DNA from: CAZIFG01 sp964539135
GTDB taxonomy: Bacteria; Margulisbacteria; Marinamargulisbacteria; GCA-2716485; CAZIFG01
NCBI GenBank assembly: GCA_964539135.1
Contig: CAZIFG010000019.1
Coordinates: 1 to 37,480 of the forward strand
DNA length: 37,480 bases
Direction: 5' to 3'
This document shows, piece after piece, positions 1-8,540 of the stretch (its first letter is position 1; the number at the start of each line of letters is the position of its first letter). The notes under the pieces are model-generated. The model saw only the letters and a program-made list of their open reading frames with translations, was not told where the DNA came from and ran no database searches. The position numbers were made by a program, and so were the translations under genes.

Positions 1-2
1 AA

Positions 3-203
3 GGGGGGTATCGGATAGCTGAAGATAGCGGGTTTCAGCGGTTCAATGCGGAGGGGTCCATAATAGAGGATATTTCCAGCTTGTGTGTTGCGGTGCAGCA
101 CAACGCTGTTCTTGCATTACTTCGGAAAGCAGGACTACGGTATGAGTGGGGAGAAGGGCCATGGTGGACTTATCTTCCGAGTCTGGGTGGGTTGTTTAGA
201 TAA
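3..203 (+). CDS. C-terminal end of an unidentified protein (5' end outside window)
   Basis: An open frame enters from the left edge and ends at TAA 201-203, giving about 66 C-terminal residues. The tail is rich in Gly, Trp and Leu (RYEWGEGPWWTY, then LPSLGGLFR before the stop). I do not recognise the family. The segment is clearly more G-rich than the rest of the window and has the opposite strand bias (G over C on the + strand), unlike all other + genes here. This may be a sign of recent transfer or of a different replication context. The frame is real in the sense that it stays open to the edge, but no start can be seen, so it could also be the remains of a broken gene. Confidence 0.5.
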   Translation, partial: GGYRIAEDSGFQRFNAEGSIIEDISSLCVAVQHNAVLALLRKAGLRYEWGEGPWWTYLPSLGGLFR

Positions 204-272
204 GCGACTTATTAATGAAGATTAAGACGGGGGATTGTTAATTTGATACCAATGGTACACTTAGAGAAATCA

Positions 273-301
273 GGGCTGTTACAAAATGCCTACGTTTGGA
301 T
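273..301 (+). repeat. Remnant of the left end of the 137-bp dispersed repeat
   Basis: This short stretch (GGGCTGTTACAAAATGCC then TACGTTTGGAT) matches the first ~30 bases of the repeat found complete at 25573-25709 and 29549-29685, with one base missing and one or two changes. The rest of the element is absent, so it looks like a decayed or truncated copy. It lies in the 183-base gap between the partial gene and the membrane protein gene; nothing else recognisable is in that gap. Confidence 0.65.
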
Positions 302-386
302 ATGTCGTGTTGTACGATGTAATGAAAGGTTTTAAGTTTGCGATAGCAAAATATCTGAGGTATTTTTTAAATTTCTATCCTTATTC

Positions 387-1319
387 TTAGAAAAGATCAT
401 TTACCTCATCAAGAACCGATGGTTTTGAAATATCATTTAAAGAAGGGATAGGTCTATTTTCCGCCTGTGCTTTAGCCACTTCTTTTTCCCATTTATAATT
501 CCATAGGTATAACTCAGCCGCAAACATTTGTTCAAGATATATCGAATAGCTCCAACCAAATGCAGTATAAGTTATCGTGATGCCCCACACCCACGCTGGA
601 AACATTATGTCCATTTTATCGGAAATAAAAAATAAAAGTGTAGATGGTAAAAGGATAAGTCCCGTTGCCAATCCAGTAAGAACAAAACCTGTTGAAAATA
701 CAGATAGATTAGATTTGAAAACAGCAACACCTTTTTTGACAGATTTCCAGAAACTCAAATTTTCCCAAGCTATTGCAGGAAGAATGAGAAAAACAACCAT
801 ACGAACACCTTTTTGTAATGCTTCAAGCAAGGCGTGGGATAATGAAAATTTTTGGTAACCCGCTAGGGTTTTTGCAGCATTTTCAGCATTAAATGATTCT
901 TTTTCTTCTTTTTTTTCTTTATCTTCAGATAAAATAGCTTGAATCACCAATATAAGAAACCAAATAATTGTCCAAACCAGAACTATTGGCAATATTCTAA
1001 TTGTATTATGCGTAAGTGTATATCTAAATGCATTCGTAACACTCATTTCTTTTCCTAACTCAAGTTGTTGTATTAACTCCAACAACATAGAGCAAGAAAA
1101 TGAAAGCAAGAAGACAAAAACAAAAATGATTCCAAATACAATGAGAAGAACTTGAGAGTGAGTAAACGCATCCCAATTAAACGAGTATTCCAAATACAAG
1201 ATAATCGGTGCGTAAATTAACCAGGTAATCAATAACGGAATAATAAACTTTGGATGACGATTAAAAGTCCTAATTGATTCTTTGATTAATCGTGATCCAT
1301 CTTTTACACTTTGAAACAT
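387..1319 (-). CDS. Polytopic inner-membrane protein, DUF6159-like
   Basis: A 310-residue membrane protein with about six hydrophobic segments (roughly residues 27-46, 56-80, 108-130, 172-190, 207-232 and 240-262) separated by charged loops. A Lys/Glu-rich loop follows the third segment (SEDKEKKEEKES). The pattern 'PAIAWENLSFWKSVKKGV..FK' near residues 183-205 resembles the uncharacterised DUF6159 membrane family; this is from memory and moderately sure. No enzyme motif is visible and the role is unknown. The C-terminal ~45 residues are hydrophilic and probably cytoplasmic. It stands alone. A TATAAT hexamer ends one base before the ATG, too close to be its own -10 unless the true start is further in. 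Its strand bias is weaker than that of genes to the right of the tRNA. Confidence 0.75.
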   Translation of the reverse strand: MFQSVKDGSRLIKESIRTFNRHPKFIIPLLITWLIYAPIILYLEYSFNWDAFTHSQVLLIVFGIIFVFVFLLSFSCSMLLELIQQLELGKEMSVTNAFRYTLTHNTIRILPIVLVWTIIWFLILVIQAILSEDKEKKEEKESFNAENAAKTLAGYQKFSLSHALLEALQKGVRMVVFLILPAIAWENLSFWKSVKKGVAVFKSNLSVFSTGFVLTGLATGLILLPSTLLFFISDKMDIMFPAWVWGITITYTAFGWSYSIYLEQMFAAELYLWNYKWEKEVAKAQAENRPIPSLNDISKPSVLDEVNDLF

Positions 1320-1394
1320 AATTATAGAATTAAAAACCTAAAAACAACAAGCATTCGCAAAGAGCGAGCAAAGTCAGAAAATTTTAAATTATAC

Positions 1395-1484
<90 letters not shown>

Positions 1485-1554
1485 ACTGAGGAGTTTACCA
1501 AAAAAATGAAATTATAAAAAGAGCTTAAGTATCGAAAAAAAACATTTAAACGGA

Positions 1555-4500
1555 TTAATCCTCTCCCATACAAAGAAATTTAAATCGTCCGGAAAAATCC
1601 TCCAAAGACAATGAAATATCTCTAAACTGAGGTGCTGCGACAACCAAACGATGTAAATATCGAAAAAAATATTTAGATGCATCTGTACAAACAAACCGAA
1701 AAAATAGAGTAAAATTTGCAGACTCAAAGGGTTTAATAGTGTCTTTAATTTGAATTAAAAAAGAATGAAACTCATCTTGATAAGAAGATCCTGAACGATA
1801 CTGTCTATAACAATAATAACGATAAGATAAATGCAAAAGCCCAAACAATTGCTCCACCAAAGCAGGCGGCCCTTCTGTATATCGTTTAGATAATAGAAGA
1901 ATAAAGCGATTCAAACACTCATGAAAACGATCCGTAGACACAAATTCTTCTGAAAATTGCAAGGCAAAAAAGCCAGGCACACCATTAGAAACAGGATTCC
2001 AAGTAATAAAATGATCCACGTGAAATAAAAAACACGTATGAGAAAAAACCATTAAAGCATCCGGTAAAACCCCGGGAAGAATTAATTTCGCATAAAAAGA
2101 ATCAAAATAACGCATAAAAAAATCCGTCTCAATAGGAGCAATCTTAGACTTTACGGCTCTCAATGTACCCGTCAAAGAATAAAGTTGATACAACTGAGAT
2201 AAAAAAGAATGCGGCACCACAAAAGAAAGCGTTTCCGAAACAGGCGCACTCAACGCTAAAGCAACAGATTCCAACTTAAAGACATAGTCTTTAAATTCCA
2301 ACTTAACCCCCAAAAGACGCACAGAGCGTTCTTTAGACTTCGAATGCGCCTTTGAAAAAACCGCTTTATCCACAGCTAGACGGGCATTAACAAGAACATG
2401 CGATGTACTAGAGATCTCCTGTTTTGTAGAATCTAGAACAGTAAGAGTTCCCTCAAAAATAAGGCAAGAAAGATCCGAAACTGAAAATTCTTGAGTTTTA
2501 ACCCGAGATTTCAGGCCCAAAATAGAACTGGAAACCAAAACCAAAGAAATCGACTGATTCGGAAACGCAACAGGGTCCGAAAAAGAAAGAGCCAAAGGTT
2601 CCGTTAACTTTACAGGAAAACGACAAACTTCCAAATTTTGCGGAGCATATTGTTCTGACAAACACCGACTGGCTTTCAGCAAAACATCCAAAAGAGAAGG
2701 AATACCCTCCATAACCTGATCTAAAATAGAAGCAGAAACAAACGGCGTAAGCCTCAATCCATGAAGAGGGCCAAATGAAATAACAGGCATCAATTTAGGT
2801 TGAAGAAGCCTTATAATATGATGCATCATTTCATATAAGGTATCGCCAAATTTGAACAAGAGTAAAACAGGGGAAAAAATCGACTTCTGACTCTCAAAAT
2901 CTCGTTGAGAAATAAGCGACGAAAAAGTGAGCAGATGATCTCGGGACTGATCGTCTGAATAAAGGGTCCCAAAATAAAGAAGAGATTCCTGCAAAAAAAC
3001 ATGCGTAGACCAGTCCAAAAAAGGAGTACTACTATAAAGTTTCTTATACACAGGAATCAAGCGATTAAAGGCCTTAAAAATAAAACAACCTAAAGATTCA
3101 AAACTCAAAAAAGGGTCGCCTACATGAGATAATTGAGAATTCCCCACAACCAACTTCGGAATAAGGGCAGACAAAGAAGAAACCGCCAACGACATCACAG
3201 AATCATTATCTTTCAACGCTGAAAGGTGCTCTAAAATAAAAAGAAGCCGTTCAAGTTGAACCGATAGTGAAGGAGGTCTTAAAGAAGGCTGATCTAGACC
3301 CATTAAACTTAAAATAGCCTCCGACTCTAGAGTAGAAGACTGATGCTCTTCTAACAAAACACGAGACAGGAAAATCATTTGCAACTGAGTCGATGATTTA
3401 GGCTGTGTTAAAAGAGAAAAACACTGTTTAAAAAAAGAATCCGAATCCGAATCCGAATCCGAATTCAACCCAAGCGATCGAGTATAAAAAGAAAGAGACC
3501 CTAAGTCATACACCAATGCAAACACAGGATGATCCAATGTAGAACAAGTTACCCCTTTTGAAAGGGAAGTCGGAAAAGATTGATCTGAAAAAAGATAAGG
3601 CGTAGCCTTTAAATGCTGCAAAAACGGCTGTGCAAAAGACATAAAAACATCCGGATTCAAACGAGGCACCTGATCCAAAAGATGGTGAAGAAAAAACATC
3701 AAAAAAGACAAAAAAAGATTGTCAGGCGCTGGAAGACTATCATCCAATGTAAGCACTGTCTCAGAAACAGAAGCCCTTTGATGAAGCGTATAACTATCAG
3801 CCGGAGAAAAGCTCAAAAGGTGAAGTCCTGCAGTCAGAAAATCAGAATCAAGAGAAAGGGGTAAACGCCCTGGGTTTAACGCCCTTTGAATGGTATCCGA
3901 AATCCTCAATCCCACATTTAAAGTTTTAAAGTGAAGAAAAATAACAAGAAGCTGAGTATGAAGCCGTAAAAAAGGACCGTCTTTCATCAAAACATCTAAA
4001 TAGGGTTTGCTATATAGCGTTTTAAAAGAATCCTCTAAGGCCTTAAATAAAGGAGAAATAAGAGGGGAATCTGGCCGTTCTTGAGACAAAAATGACGCCA
4101 CAGCAACTAAAATCTTCAAACGAAAAGGATCGGGATAGTTAAAGGCTAAAAATAAAGATTTAAATCCCTCTGGATCATGATCTACAGCAAAAAAATCGCC
4201 TGATAGTAAAGGATCAAACACCGTTAAAAGGCTCAAATCAAAAAGACGATGGTAGCGGTCACAAATTGTTTGTTTAGATGTATCATGAAGTAAAACAATG
4301 GTTTCATTCATAGCCAAACGTGTTAATTGTTTCGAATATTTAGGACTCAAATCCGGTCTCACGATAAGAGAAAGCATCTGTTTTAAAAAAAGATCATGAT
4401 ACCCCCAAAAATGCCGTGAAAGGTCACAGTCCGGTCGATGCTTCCGAATCAAGTGTAAAAAGTAAAATGCGGAAACAATAAATTCAAATGAAACAGCTTC

Positions 4501-6975
4501 CATTGTAAAAAAAACAGGCATCAAGGTATTAAGAGTCTCTAAAAAAACAGGATCCAACATCGGTAAAAAATAAGCAGCAAAATCAGCTTCTTGAGAAAGC
4601 GGTCCCTTTTGATTAAAATAATGGGTCACGCCTTGTATGAAAAAATGAAACAAAAACAAATAGTTGTCGCTCAATTGCAACGATTTGTGTTCAGATAGAA
4701 TCTGCTTAAGGTAAAATAAGCTCCCCATTAAATTCAGATCTTTAAAAGAAAGGGATAACAAGGCATCCTGATAAGAAGCCAAAACATCCTTATCAGAATC
4801 CAAAATAAAATGCGTCAAAACCAAAAAACGGTCATTAGGATCCGCAGGCAAACTACCTTCTAAAAGGTACTTAAACTGCTTCATCTCTAAAAGGTAGGTA
4901 TTAAAACGAGATTCAAAAACAGATCGTTCAAGCAGTTCCTCTTTGGAAGCCCCTAAATTTTGAACCAAAAAAGAAAGTAACGGAGACTCAAACACACGAT
5001 TTAAAGCCAAGCACAAACGCATCAAGGGCTTCAAAAAAGGCTTAGACCACAAATCTGAACGACTGTCTTTTAACCGAACCAAATACAAGTGAATAAAAGA
5101 TGAAAACCCAAATGGAAGTGCCTTTTTTTCAGTCTGTGCAGAAAAATTGGTCCCTTCGAGAGTGCGTAACACCAAATTTGTAATGTGAGTAAAAAAATCC
5201 ACATGATGTCGAATCATCTCTGAAGTAAGAGACATAGACTCAAATTCAGAAAAGAAAAACACCCAAAAAGAAATGGGGCGTGGGGCTAAAAGCGGAAAAG
5301 ACACAAATTCCAAAAAGCGCATTTCCCCTTTATTTTTAAAGTGAAACTGCTGAGACGCAAATACCACCAAAGTCTGTAAATCCGTATCTGAAAGAGAACC
5401 CAAAAAGAGCGCATACAAACGGTCTTCTAAAGGTATTGGATTCAAATATCGCGTATAAGCCTTTAAAAATTCAGCATAAAACCGAGATTGATCCAAACCC
5501 AGTAAGGCAACAAAAGTCATAGGAAAGGTCTCGAGTTGATCTTTTCTTAAACAAGAGTGTTCTAAAACATACATACAAAGAGAAACCGCCGCTGCAATGG
5601 GATCTTTACCCTTAATGAGAGGCAATAAAACCTGTGTTTTTTGGGGTACAAAAGAAGGAGAGTAAAACCAATCTAAAACAGGGGACTCCCCCTTGAAAAT
5701 TTGAACCGATTCCAAATACGCACACAGTTGAAAAAGAGACGTTTCTAAAATCCGTTCGGAAGCCTTAAACTCAGGCCCAGAAGGCGCTTCCAAACACGTC
5801 TGCCACAATAAAAACACCATAGAAGATATAGAAGGAAGCTCAAAAATATTAAAAAAAGGAGATCTTGTATCTTGGAAAGACAAACGTCGAGCCGAAAGAA
5901 AAGACCTCGCAACCGAATAATCCAATAAGCAGGAATCAAGATTAGACAGAAAAGCATGTGCATGTCCTTTATCCTGACAATGATCCGCAACATATTTATT
6001 TAACACCAACTGCGCCTGGTAGTCTCCAGAGTTTAAAGCCTTCCCCATAAAATCCCGCAAAGCCAAATAAAATACCGGTTGAAAGACTCTGTATCCGCGA
6101 GTCATCATATCCACCAATTTAAGCCCATTTTTAAGATCAATAGGCATGCGTTCATCCAGTAATAAAAGAGGTTTGGCATGATAAAAAGAAAGTTCTTTTA
6201 AAGAAAAATGTCGAGAAGTAAGAGAATGGGAATCTGCCCGTGTTTCAGTAGAACAAACCAAAGGCGTAATATCTGTCACTACCGCCATAGACGAAAACAC
6301 AAAAGGTTTTGATAAAAACGAAGCCTTATCCTCAACAAGAATCACCAGATCACAAAGCATAAAACTCAACATGGCATAACCTGGAACACAGACAAGATTT
6401 TTAAAATCTGGCAAAAACCCTGGTAATAAAAACGCGCTAAATTGCTGAATCAATCGAGAGATATGCGTAGAATAAAATAAAGAATCTTGGTGAGAAGAAG
6501 GCGCCAATAAAACAAAACAATCATAATCTTGAAAAGGACGAGACTCTGAAAGTGCAGGAAAAGAAGACACTTGAGCCGCAGCCCGAGATCCCCCTAATAC
6601 ATACGTAACATCAGAAAAAACATGAGGATGTTCCGTTTTGTAGGCTAAAAAAGACCGATGAAACAAGCGCAATAAGTCCCGTGGAGAAAAAACACGCATA
6701 GACGATACAGGTGGTCCAGACTCCACAGAAAAAAACGTAGGAGGCGCAGGAGGTGACGGTGGAAGCGGTGGAGAAGAAGAAAAAGAAGAAGAAGAAGAAG
6801 AAGAAGAAGAAGACGTTAGGGAATGAGATGGCAAAAAAACCGCAGGAAATAACGGTGAAGAAAGGGGCCGTCGATTAAAATAAATTTCAATAACGGGACT
6901 AGAAAGCAATTCTCCAACAAAAAAAGTGGAAGCATGAAACACAGGGGCTGCCATGCTTAAAAATTTAAAATACAT
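1555..6975 (-). CDS. Giant 1806-residue protein with nucleotidyltransferase-like N-terminus; possible effector
   Basis: I do not recognise this protein as a whole. Residues 1-50 are hydrophobic and aromatic-rich but not a clean signal peptide. Residues 55-68 are polyserine and 69-80 a Pro/Ser linker. At 125-157 the pattern 'YVLGGSRA', then D150-Y-D152 in 'QDYDCFVLL', then 'FMLCD209LVIL', is the layout of the nucleotidyltransferase fold (Gly-Gly-Ser, Asp-x-Asp, third Asp on a later strand). The gap between GGS and DYD is longer than usual, so the assignment is tentative. The remaining ~1550 residues are rich in Leu, Phe and Ser and look like many short amphipathic helices, as in an alpha-solenoid; a (SD)n run lies mid-protein. 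Start ATG 6975 has CAGGA eight bases upstream and a good promoter at 7005-7033. Size, simple repeats and lack of known partners suggest a species-specific effector or toxin-like protein; this is inference. Confidence 0.85.
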   Translation of the reverse strand: MYFKFLSMAAPVFHASTFFVGELLSSPVIEIYFNRRPLSSPLFPAVFLPSHSLTSSSSSSSSSSFSSSPPLPPSPPAPPTFFSVESGPPVSSMRVFSPRDLLRLFHRSFLAYKTEHPHVFSDVTYVLGGSRAAAQVSSFPALSESRPFQDYDCFVLLAPSSHQDSLFYSTHISRLIQQFSAFLLPGFLPDFKNLVCVPGYAMLSFMLCDLVILVEDKASFLSKPFVFSSMAVVTDITPLVCSTETRADSHSLTSRHFSLKELSFYHAKPLLLLDERMPIDLKNGLKLVDMMTRGYRVFQPVFYLALRDFMGKALNSGDYQAQLVLNKYVADHCQDKGHAHAFLSNLDSCLLDYSVARSFLSARRLSFQDTRSPFFNIFELPSISSMVFLLWQTCLEAPSGPEFKASERILETSLFQLCAYLESVQIFKGESPVLDWFYSPSFVPQKTQVLLPLIKGKDPIAAAVSLCMYVLEHSCLRKDQLETFPMTFVALLGLDQSRFYAEFLKAYTRYLNPIPLEDRLYALFLGSLSDTDLQTLVVFASQQFHFKNKGEMRFLEFVSFPLLAPRPISFWVFFFSEFESMSLTSEMIRHHVDFFTHITNLVLRTLEGTNFSAQTEKKALPFGFSSFIHLYLVRLKDSRSDLWSKPFLKPLMRLCLALNRVFESPLLSFLVQNLGASKEELLERSVFESRFNTYLLEMKQFKYLLEGSLPADPNDRFLVLTHFILDSDKDVLASYQDALLSLSFKDLNLMGSLFYLKQILSEHKSLQLSDNYLFLFHFFIQGVTHYFNQKGPLSQEADFAAYFLPMLDPVFLETLNTLMPVFFTMEAVSFEFIVSAFYFLHLIRKHRPDCDLSRHFWGYHDLFLKQMLSLIVRPDLSPKYSKQLTRLAMNETIVLLHDTSKQTICDRYHRLFDLSLLTVFDPLLSGDFFAVDHDPEGFKSLFLAFNYPDPFRLKILVAVASFLSQERPDSPLISPLFKALEDSFKTLYSKPYLDVLMKDGPFLRLHTQLLVIFLHFKTLNVGLRISDTIQRALNPGRLPLSLDSDFLTAGLHLLSFSPADSYTLHQRASVSETVLTLDDSLPAPDNLFLSFLMFFLHHLLDQVPRLNPDVFMSFAQPFLQHLKATPYLFSDQSFPTSLSKGVTCSTLDHPVFALVYDLGSLSFYTRSLGLNSDSDSDSDSFFKQCFSLLTQPKSSTQLQMIFLSRVLLEEHQSSTLESEAILSLMGLDQPSLRPPSLSVQLERLLFILEHLSALKDNDSVMSLAVSSLSALIPKLVVGNSQLSHVGDPFLSFESLGCFIFKAFNRLIPVYKKLYSSTPFLDWSTHVFLQESLLYFGTLYSDDQSRDHLLTFSSLISQRDFESQKSIFSPVLLLFKFGDTLYEMMHHIIRLLQPKLMPVISFGPLHGLRLTPFVSASILDQVMEGIPSLLDVLLKASRCLSEQYAPQNLEVCRFPVKLTEPLALSFSDPVAFPNQSISLVLVSSSILGLKSRVKTQEFSVSDLSCLIFEGTLTVLDSTKQEISSTSHVLVNARLAVDKAVFSKAHSKSKERSVRLLGVKLEFKDYVFKLESVALALSAPVSETLSFVVPHSFLSQLYQLYSLTGTLRAVKSKIAPIETDFFMRYFDSFYAKLILPGVLPDALMVFSHTCFLFHVDHFITWNPVSNGVPGFFALQFSEEFVSTDRFHECLNRFILLLSKRYTEGPPALVEQLFGLLHLSYRYYCYRQYRSGSSYQDEFHSFLIQIKDTIKPFESANFTLFFRFVCTDASKYFFRYLHRLVVAAPQFRDISLSLEDFSGRFKFLCMGED
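3437..3466 (-). repeat. Hexanucleotide tandem repeat inside the giant gene
   Basis: Four perfect copies of GAATCC (3437-3460) plus a partial fifth. On the coding strand they encode alternating Ser-Asp. The unit is a multiple of three, so copy-number change would lengthen or shorten the protein without a frameshift. Confidence 0.9.
6773..6813 (-). repeat. GAA/TTC trinucleotide repeat encoding polyserine
   Basis: Three GAA units, one AAA, then nine GAA units and GAC. On the coding strand this gives Ser3-Phe-Ser10 as TCT-type codons. Such a run is prone to slippage in steps of three bases, which would vary the length of the linker between the N-terminus and the putative nucleotidyltransferase domain. 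Confidence 0.9.
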
Positions 6976-7004
6976 AAAAATTCCTGTGAAAAAAGATAGA
7001 AAGT

Positions 7005-7033
7005 ATTATGAGAAGAAAATTCAAAAAAGACAA
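7005..7033 (-). promoter_or_regulatory. Sigma70-type promoter of the giant gene
   Basis: On the minus strand, TTGTCT (7033-7028), a 17-base spacer and CATAAT (7010-7005). Transcription would start near 6998 and give a leader of about 20-25 bases that holds the CAGGA ribosome-binding site before ATG 6975. Confidence 0.55.
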
Positions 7034-7050
7034 TAGATTAAATAAAAAAA

Positions 7051-7512
7051 TCAAAAAATAGAAGGGCGAGTCACACGTTTTTGGTACAAAAAATCCTTCC
7101 AAGCCTTATTGGCGGATAAAATAGAAGCTGTGGAATGTAAGCGCCAGCTTTTTTTAGTCATTTCATTTAAAAACAAGTAGAGTTTACGATCTTCAATATA
7201 AAAAGAGGTTCCAGAGACAGGTGAAAAAAATCCTGTACTCAGGGTCTCTGCACAATACCCTCCATACTGGGGAATATAGGATTCTGGGTTATTTTGAAAC
7301 ATAATTCTATGTTTTTCAGTAGCAAAAAGCCAAGTTGTGCCCATATAAAACAGTGAAATTTGAGAGGCCCCTTTAGTGGGAAGAGGATCTGTAAAATAAG
7401 AAACAGCATCATAACCCCGAAGGGCTACGCCTTCATAAGAAAAAATACGATCTTGTGAAAAGAGTGGAATAGAAAAAACAAAAAACAGAAAAACGAAGAA
7501 AGGAATTTTCAT
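7051..7512 (-). CDS. Exported YHS-domain protein
   Basis: With the start at ATG 7512 the protein has 153 residues: an N-terminal signal peptide (MKIPFFVFLFFVFSIPLFSQ, about residues 1-19) and then a YHS-type domain. The family pattern is clear: 'GYDAVSYF' (33-40), 'WLFATEKHRIMFQNNPESYIPQYGGYCA' (61-88), and a C-terminal helix with Trp and Lys residues. YHS domains are thought to bind metal, but the exact role of these small periplasmic proteins is unknown. A frame upstream to 7647 exists but would run antisense through tRNA-Ser(GCU) and hide the signal peptide, so it was not used. ATG 7521 is an alternative start six codons' worth closer to the promoter. There is no Shine-Dalgarno sequence and the -10 box is only 4 to 13 bases upstream, so translation may be leaderless or nearly so. 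Confidence 0.85.
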   Translation of the reverse strand: MKIPFFVFLFFVFSIPLFSQDRIFSYEGVALRGYDAVSYFTDPLPTKGASQISLFYMGTTWLFATEKHRIMFQNNPESYIPQYGGYCAETLSTGFFSPVSGTSFYIEDRKLYLFLNEMTKKSWRLHSTASILSANKAWKDFLYQKRVTRPSIF

Positions 7513-7525
7513 AGCAACCATCTGA

Positions 7526-7553
7526 ATTATACTGTAAAAAAGAATGACATCAA
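7526..7553 (-). promoter_or_regulatory. Promoter of the YHS-domain gene, very close to the start codon
   Basis: TTGATG (7553-7548), 16-base spacer, perfect TATAAT (7531-7526). Expected transcription start 7519-7521, which coincides with ATG 7521 and lies under ten bases from ATG 7512. Confidence 0.65.
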
Positions 7554-7581
7554 AGTAATAAGATAAAAAAGAGAAAGGAAG

Positions 7582-7610
7582 TTGTTTAAAAAGTCGCAAA
7601 GTGATAGGAT
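7582..7610 (+). promoter_or_regulatory. Probable promoter of tRNA-Ser(GCU)
   Basis: TTGTTT (7582-7587), 17-base spacer, TAGGAT (7605-7610), with start expected near 7617, about 17 bases before the mature tRNA. The same TAGGAT -10 variant recurs before the AI-2E transporter gene at 17574. Confidence 0.45.
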
Positions 7611-7633
7611 AAAGTACCTGTAAATACAAGTGC

Positions 7634-7724
7634 GGAGGAGTACCCAAGTGGCTGAAGGGGACGGTTTGCTAAACCGTTAGTGTTCGTAAGGGCAGCGAGG
7701 GTTCGAATCCCTCCTCCTCCGCCA
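7634..7724 (+). tRNA. tRNA-Ser (GCU)
   Basis: A 91-base class II tRNA. Acceptor GGAGGAG pairs with CTCCTCC, followed by G and encoded CCA (7722-7724). The anticodon stem-loop ACGGTTTGCTAAACCGT gives anticodon GCU. There is a long variable arm (TTAGTGTTCGTAAGGGCAG) and a GGTTCGAATCC T-loop. A strong terminator follows at 7753-7792. Confidence 0.97.
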
Positions 7725-7752
7725 GGAAAAGAAAAAAATAAAAAATAAATAA

Positions 7753-7792
7753 AAAAACTAAAAAGGAGCCTAAGGGCTCCTTTTTAGTTTTT
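7753..7792. terminator. Bidirectional rho-independent terminator after tRNA-Ser(GCU)
   Basis: An 18-base perfect stem, AAAAACTAAAAAGGAGCC (7753-7770) with its complement at 7775-7792, closes a four-base loop. The arms have a GC-rich top and A/T flanks, so T-runs follow it in both directions. It shares its core (AAAAAGGAGCCT, and the trailing TTTAGGTCAT) with the terminator at 8010-8049, so the two look like copies of one sequence. Confidence 0.9.
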
Positions 7793-7811
7793 AGGTCATT
7801 CTTTTTTTAGG

Positions 7812-8006
7812 AAGAGAAGATCGAAGGCGAGCTGCCCTGGGCAGCGAGGGTGAGGAACACAGGGCGCGCAGCGTCCTTGTGTGACGGAACCGACAGCCGC
7901 CGACCGAATAGGGAGGGATAGCGCTCCCGGTAGGGAGTGCGGCAGGCTGGAGGCTGGCCGGCTCTGCTGGAGCGCGAGTGCCAGCAGATGAAGGCCGAAT
8001 CCCGAC
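7812..8006. other. GC-rich multi-hairpin element between two related terminators
   Basis: This ~195-base block is about two-thirds G+C in an AT-rich window and holds no convincing gene. It folds into at least four hairpins: GCTGCCC/GGGCAGC (7831-7845, one-base loop), ACACAGGG/CCTTGTGT (7857-7882), GCGCTCCC/GGGAGTGC with a GGTA loop (7921-7940) and CTGCTGG/CCAGCAG (7964-7987). Short frames across it on the minus strand are low-complexity (Pro, Ser, Ala, Leu, Arg) and look accidental. Together with the terminators it fills the 328-base gap 7725-8052. It could be a mobile palindromic repeat, a structured non-coding RNA, or a foreign segment inserted into a duplicated terminator. I see no promoter I would trust inside it. 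Confidence 0.6.
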
Positions 8007-8009
8007 AAA

Positions 8010-8049
8010 AAATCCCAAAAAGGAGCCTTTAGGCTCTTTTTTGGGATTT
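8010..8049 (-). terminator. Rho-independent terminator of the glyoxalase-fold gene
   Basis: Stem AAATCCCAAAAAGGAGCC (8010-8027) with 8032-8049, four-base loop, one G-T wobble. On the minus strand it starts four bases after the TGA of the gene ending at 8053 and is followed by a T-run. It is near-symmetrical and could also stop + strand transcription. Confidence 0.9.
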
Positions 8050-8052
8050 AGG

Positions 8053-8499
8053 TCATAAATAATCTGCAATCACAATTTTTTTCTGCCCCATCATAATATT
8101 CCAGGCATTGGGTTTGCTCAAAAGTGCATCTAAATTTTTAGGAATAACTTGAAACCTCAGGCCAAATTTATCATGACACCATCCACACTGAACCTCTTGA
8201 CCTTCTTCTGTAAAGGCATGCCAATAATAATCAATCTCCGCTTGATCTTCACAAAAAAGAGTCAAACTAAAGGCATCATTAAAGGACACATGGTCCATTT
8301 CTGTCGCCAAAAAAGAATATCGCTGTCCAAAAAGATGCACCTGACAAAACGATGTTTTACCACTAGGGGATTCCCCCAAATCTGTCACAGCCCCCGGTTC
8401 AAACTCATCGCCAAAAATACCTTTATAATAGGCTAAAATAGCCGAAAGTTCGCACCCCGTTGCACTAAACCAAAGACTTGGCATTATTTTATTTTGCAT
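8053..8499 (-). CDS. PhnB-like glyoxalase/dioxygenase-fold protein
   Basis: 148 residues. The N-terminal 'MPSLWFSATGCELSAILAYY' stretch, the middle 'MDHVSFNDAFSLTLFCEDQAEIDYYWHAF' and the 'CGWCHDKFGLRFQVIPKNLDALL' block are typical of the PhnB / '3-demethylubiquinone-9 3-methyltransferase' domain family. This is a vicinal-oxygen-chelate fold related to glyoxalase; despite the older family name most members have no shown methyltransferase activity. Substrate unknown. ATG 8499 was chosen because AAGGAG (8513-8508) sits eight bases upstream; an upstream start at 8526 lacks a site. This is one of the minority of genes here with a clear Shine-Dalgarno sequence. It ends in a strong terminator. Confidence 0.85.
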   Translation of the reverse strand: MQNKIMPSLWFSATGCELSAILAYYKGIFGDEFEPGAVTDLGESPSGKTSFCQVHLFGQRYSFLATEMDHVSFNDAFSLTLFCEDQAEIDYYWHAFTEEGQEVQCGWCHDKFGLRFQVIPKNLDALLSKPNAWNIMMGQKKIVIADYL

Positions 8500-8540
8500 A
8501 TTAAAAACTCCTTGTGAACCATCCAATCTCTATATTCTAG

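Noticed and set aside
577..858. 93-codon + frame inside the membrane protein gene
   Set aside because: Antisense to a clear membrane protein; no ribosome-binding site and no recognisable sequence.
7791..8069. Overlapping minus-strand frames (92 and 70 codons) across the GC-rich block
   Set aside because: Low-complexity Pro/Ser/Ala/Arg translation, no ribosome-binding site, and they run through a terminator; open frames are expected by chance in GC-rich DNA.
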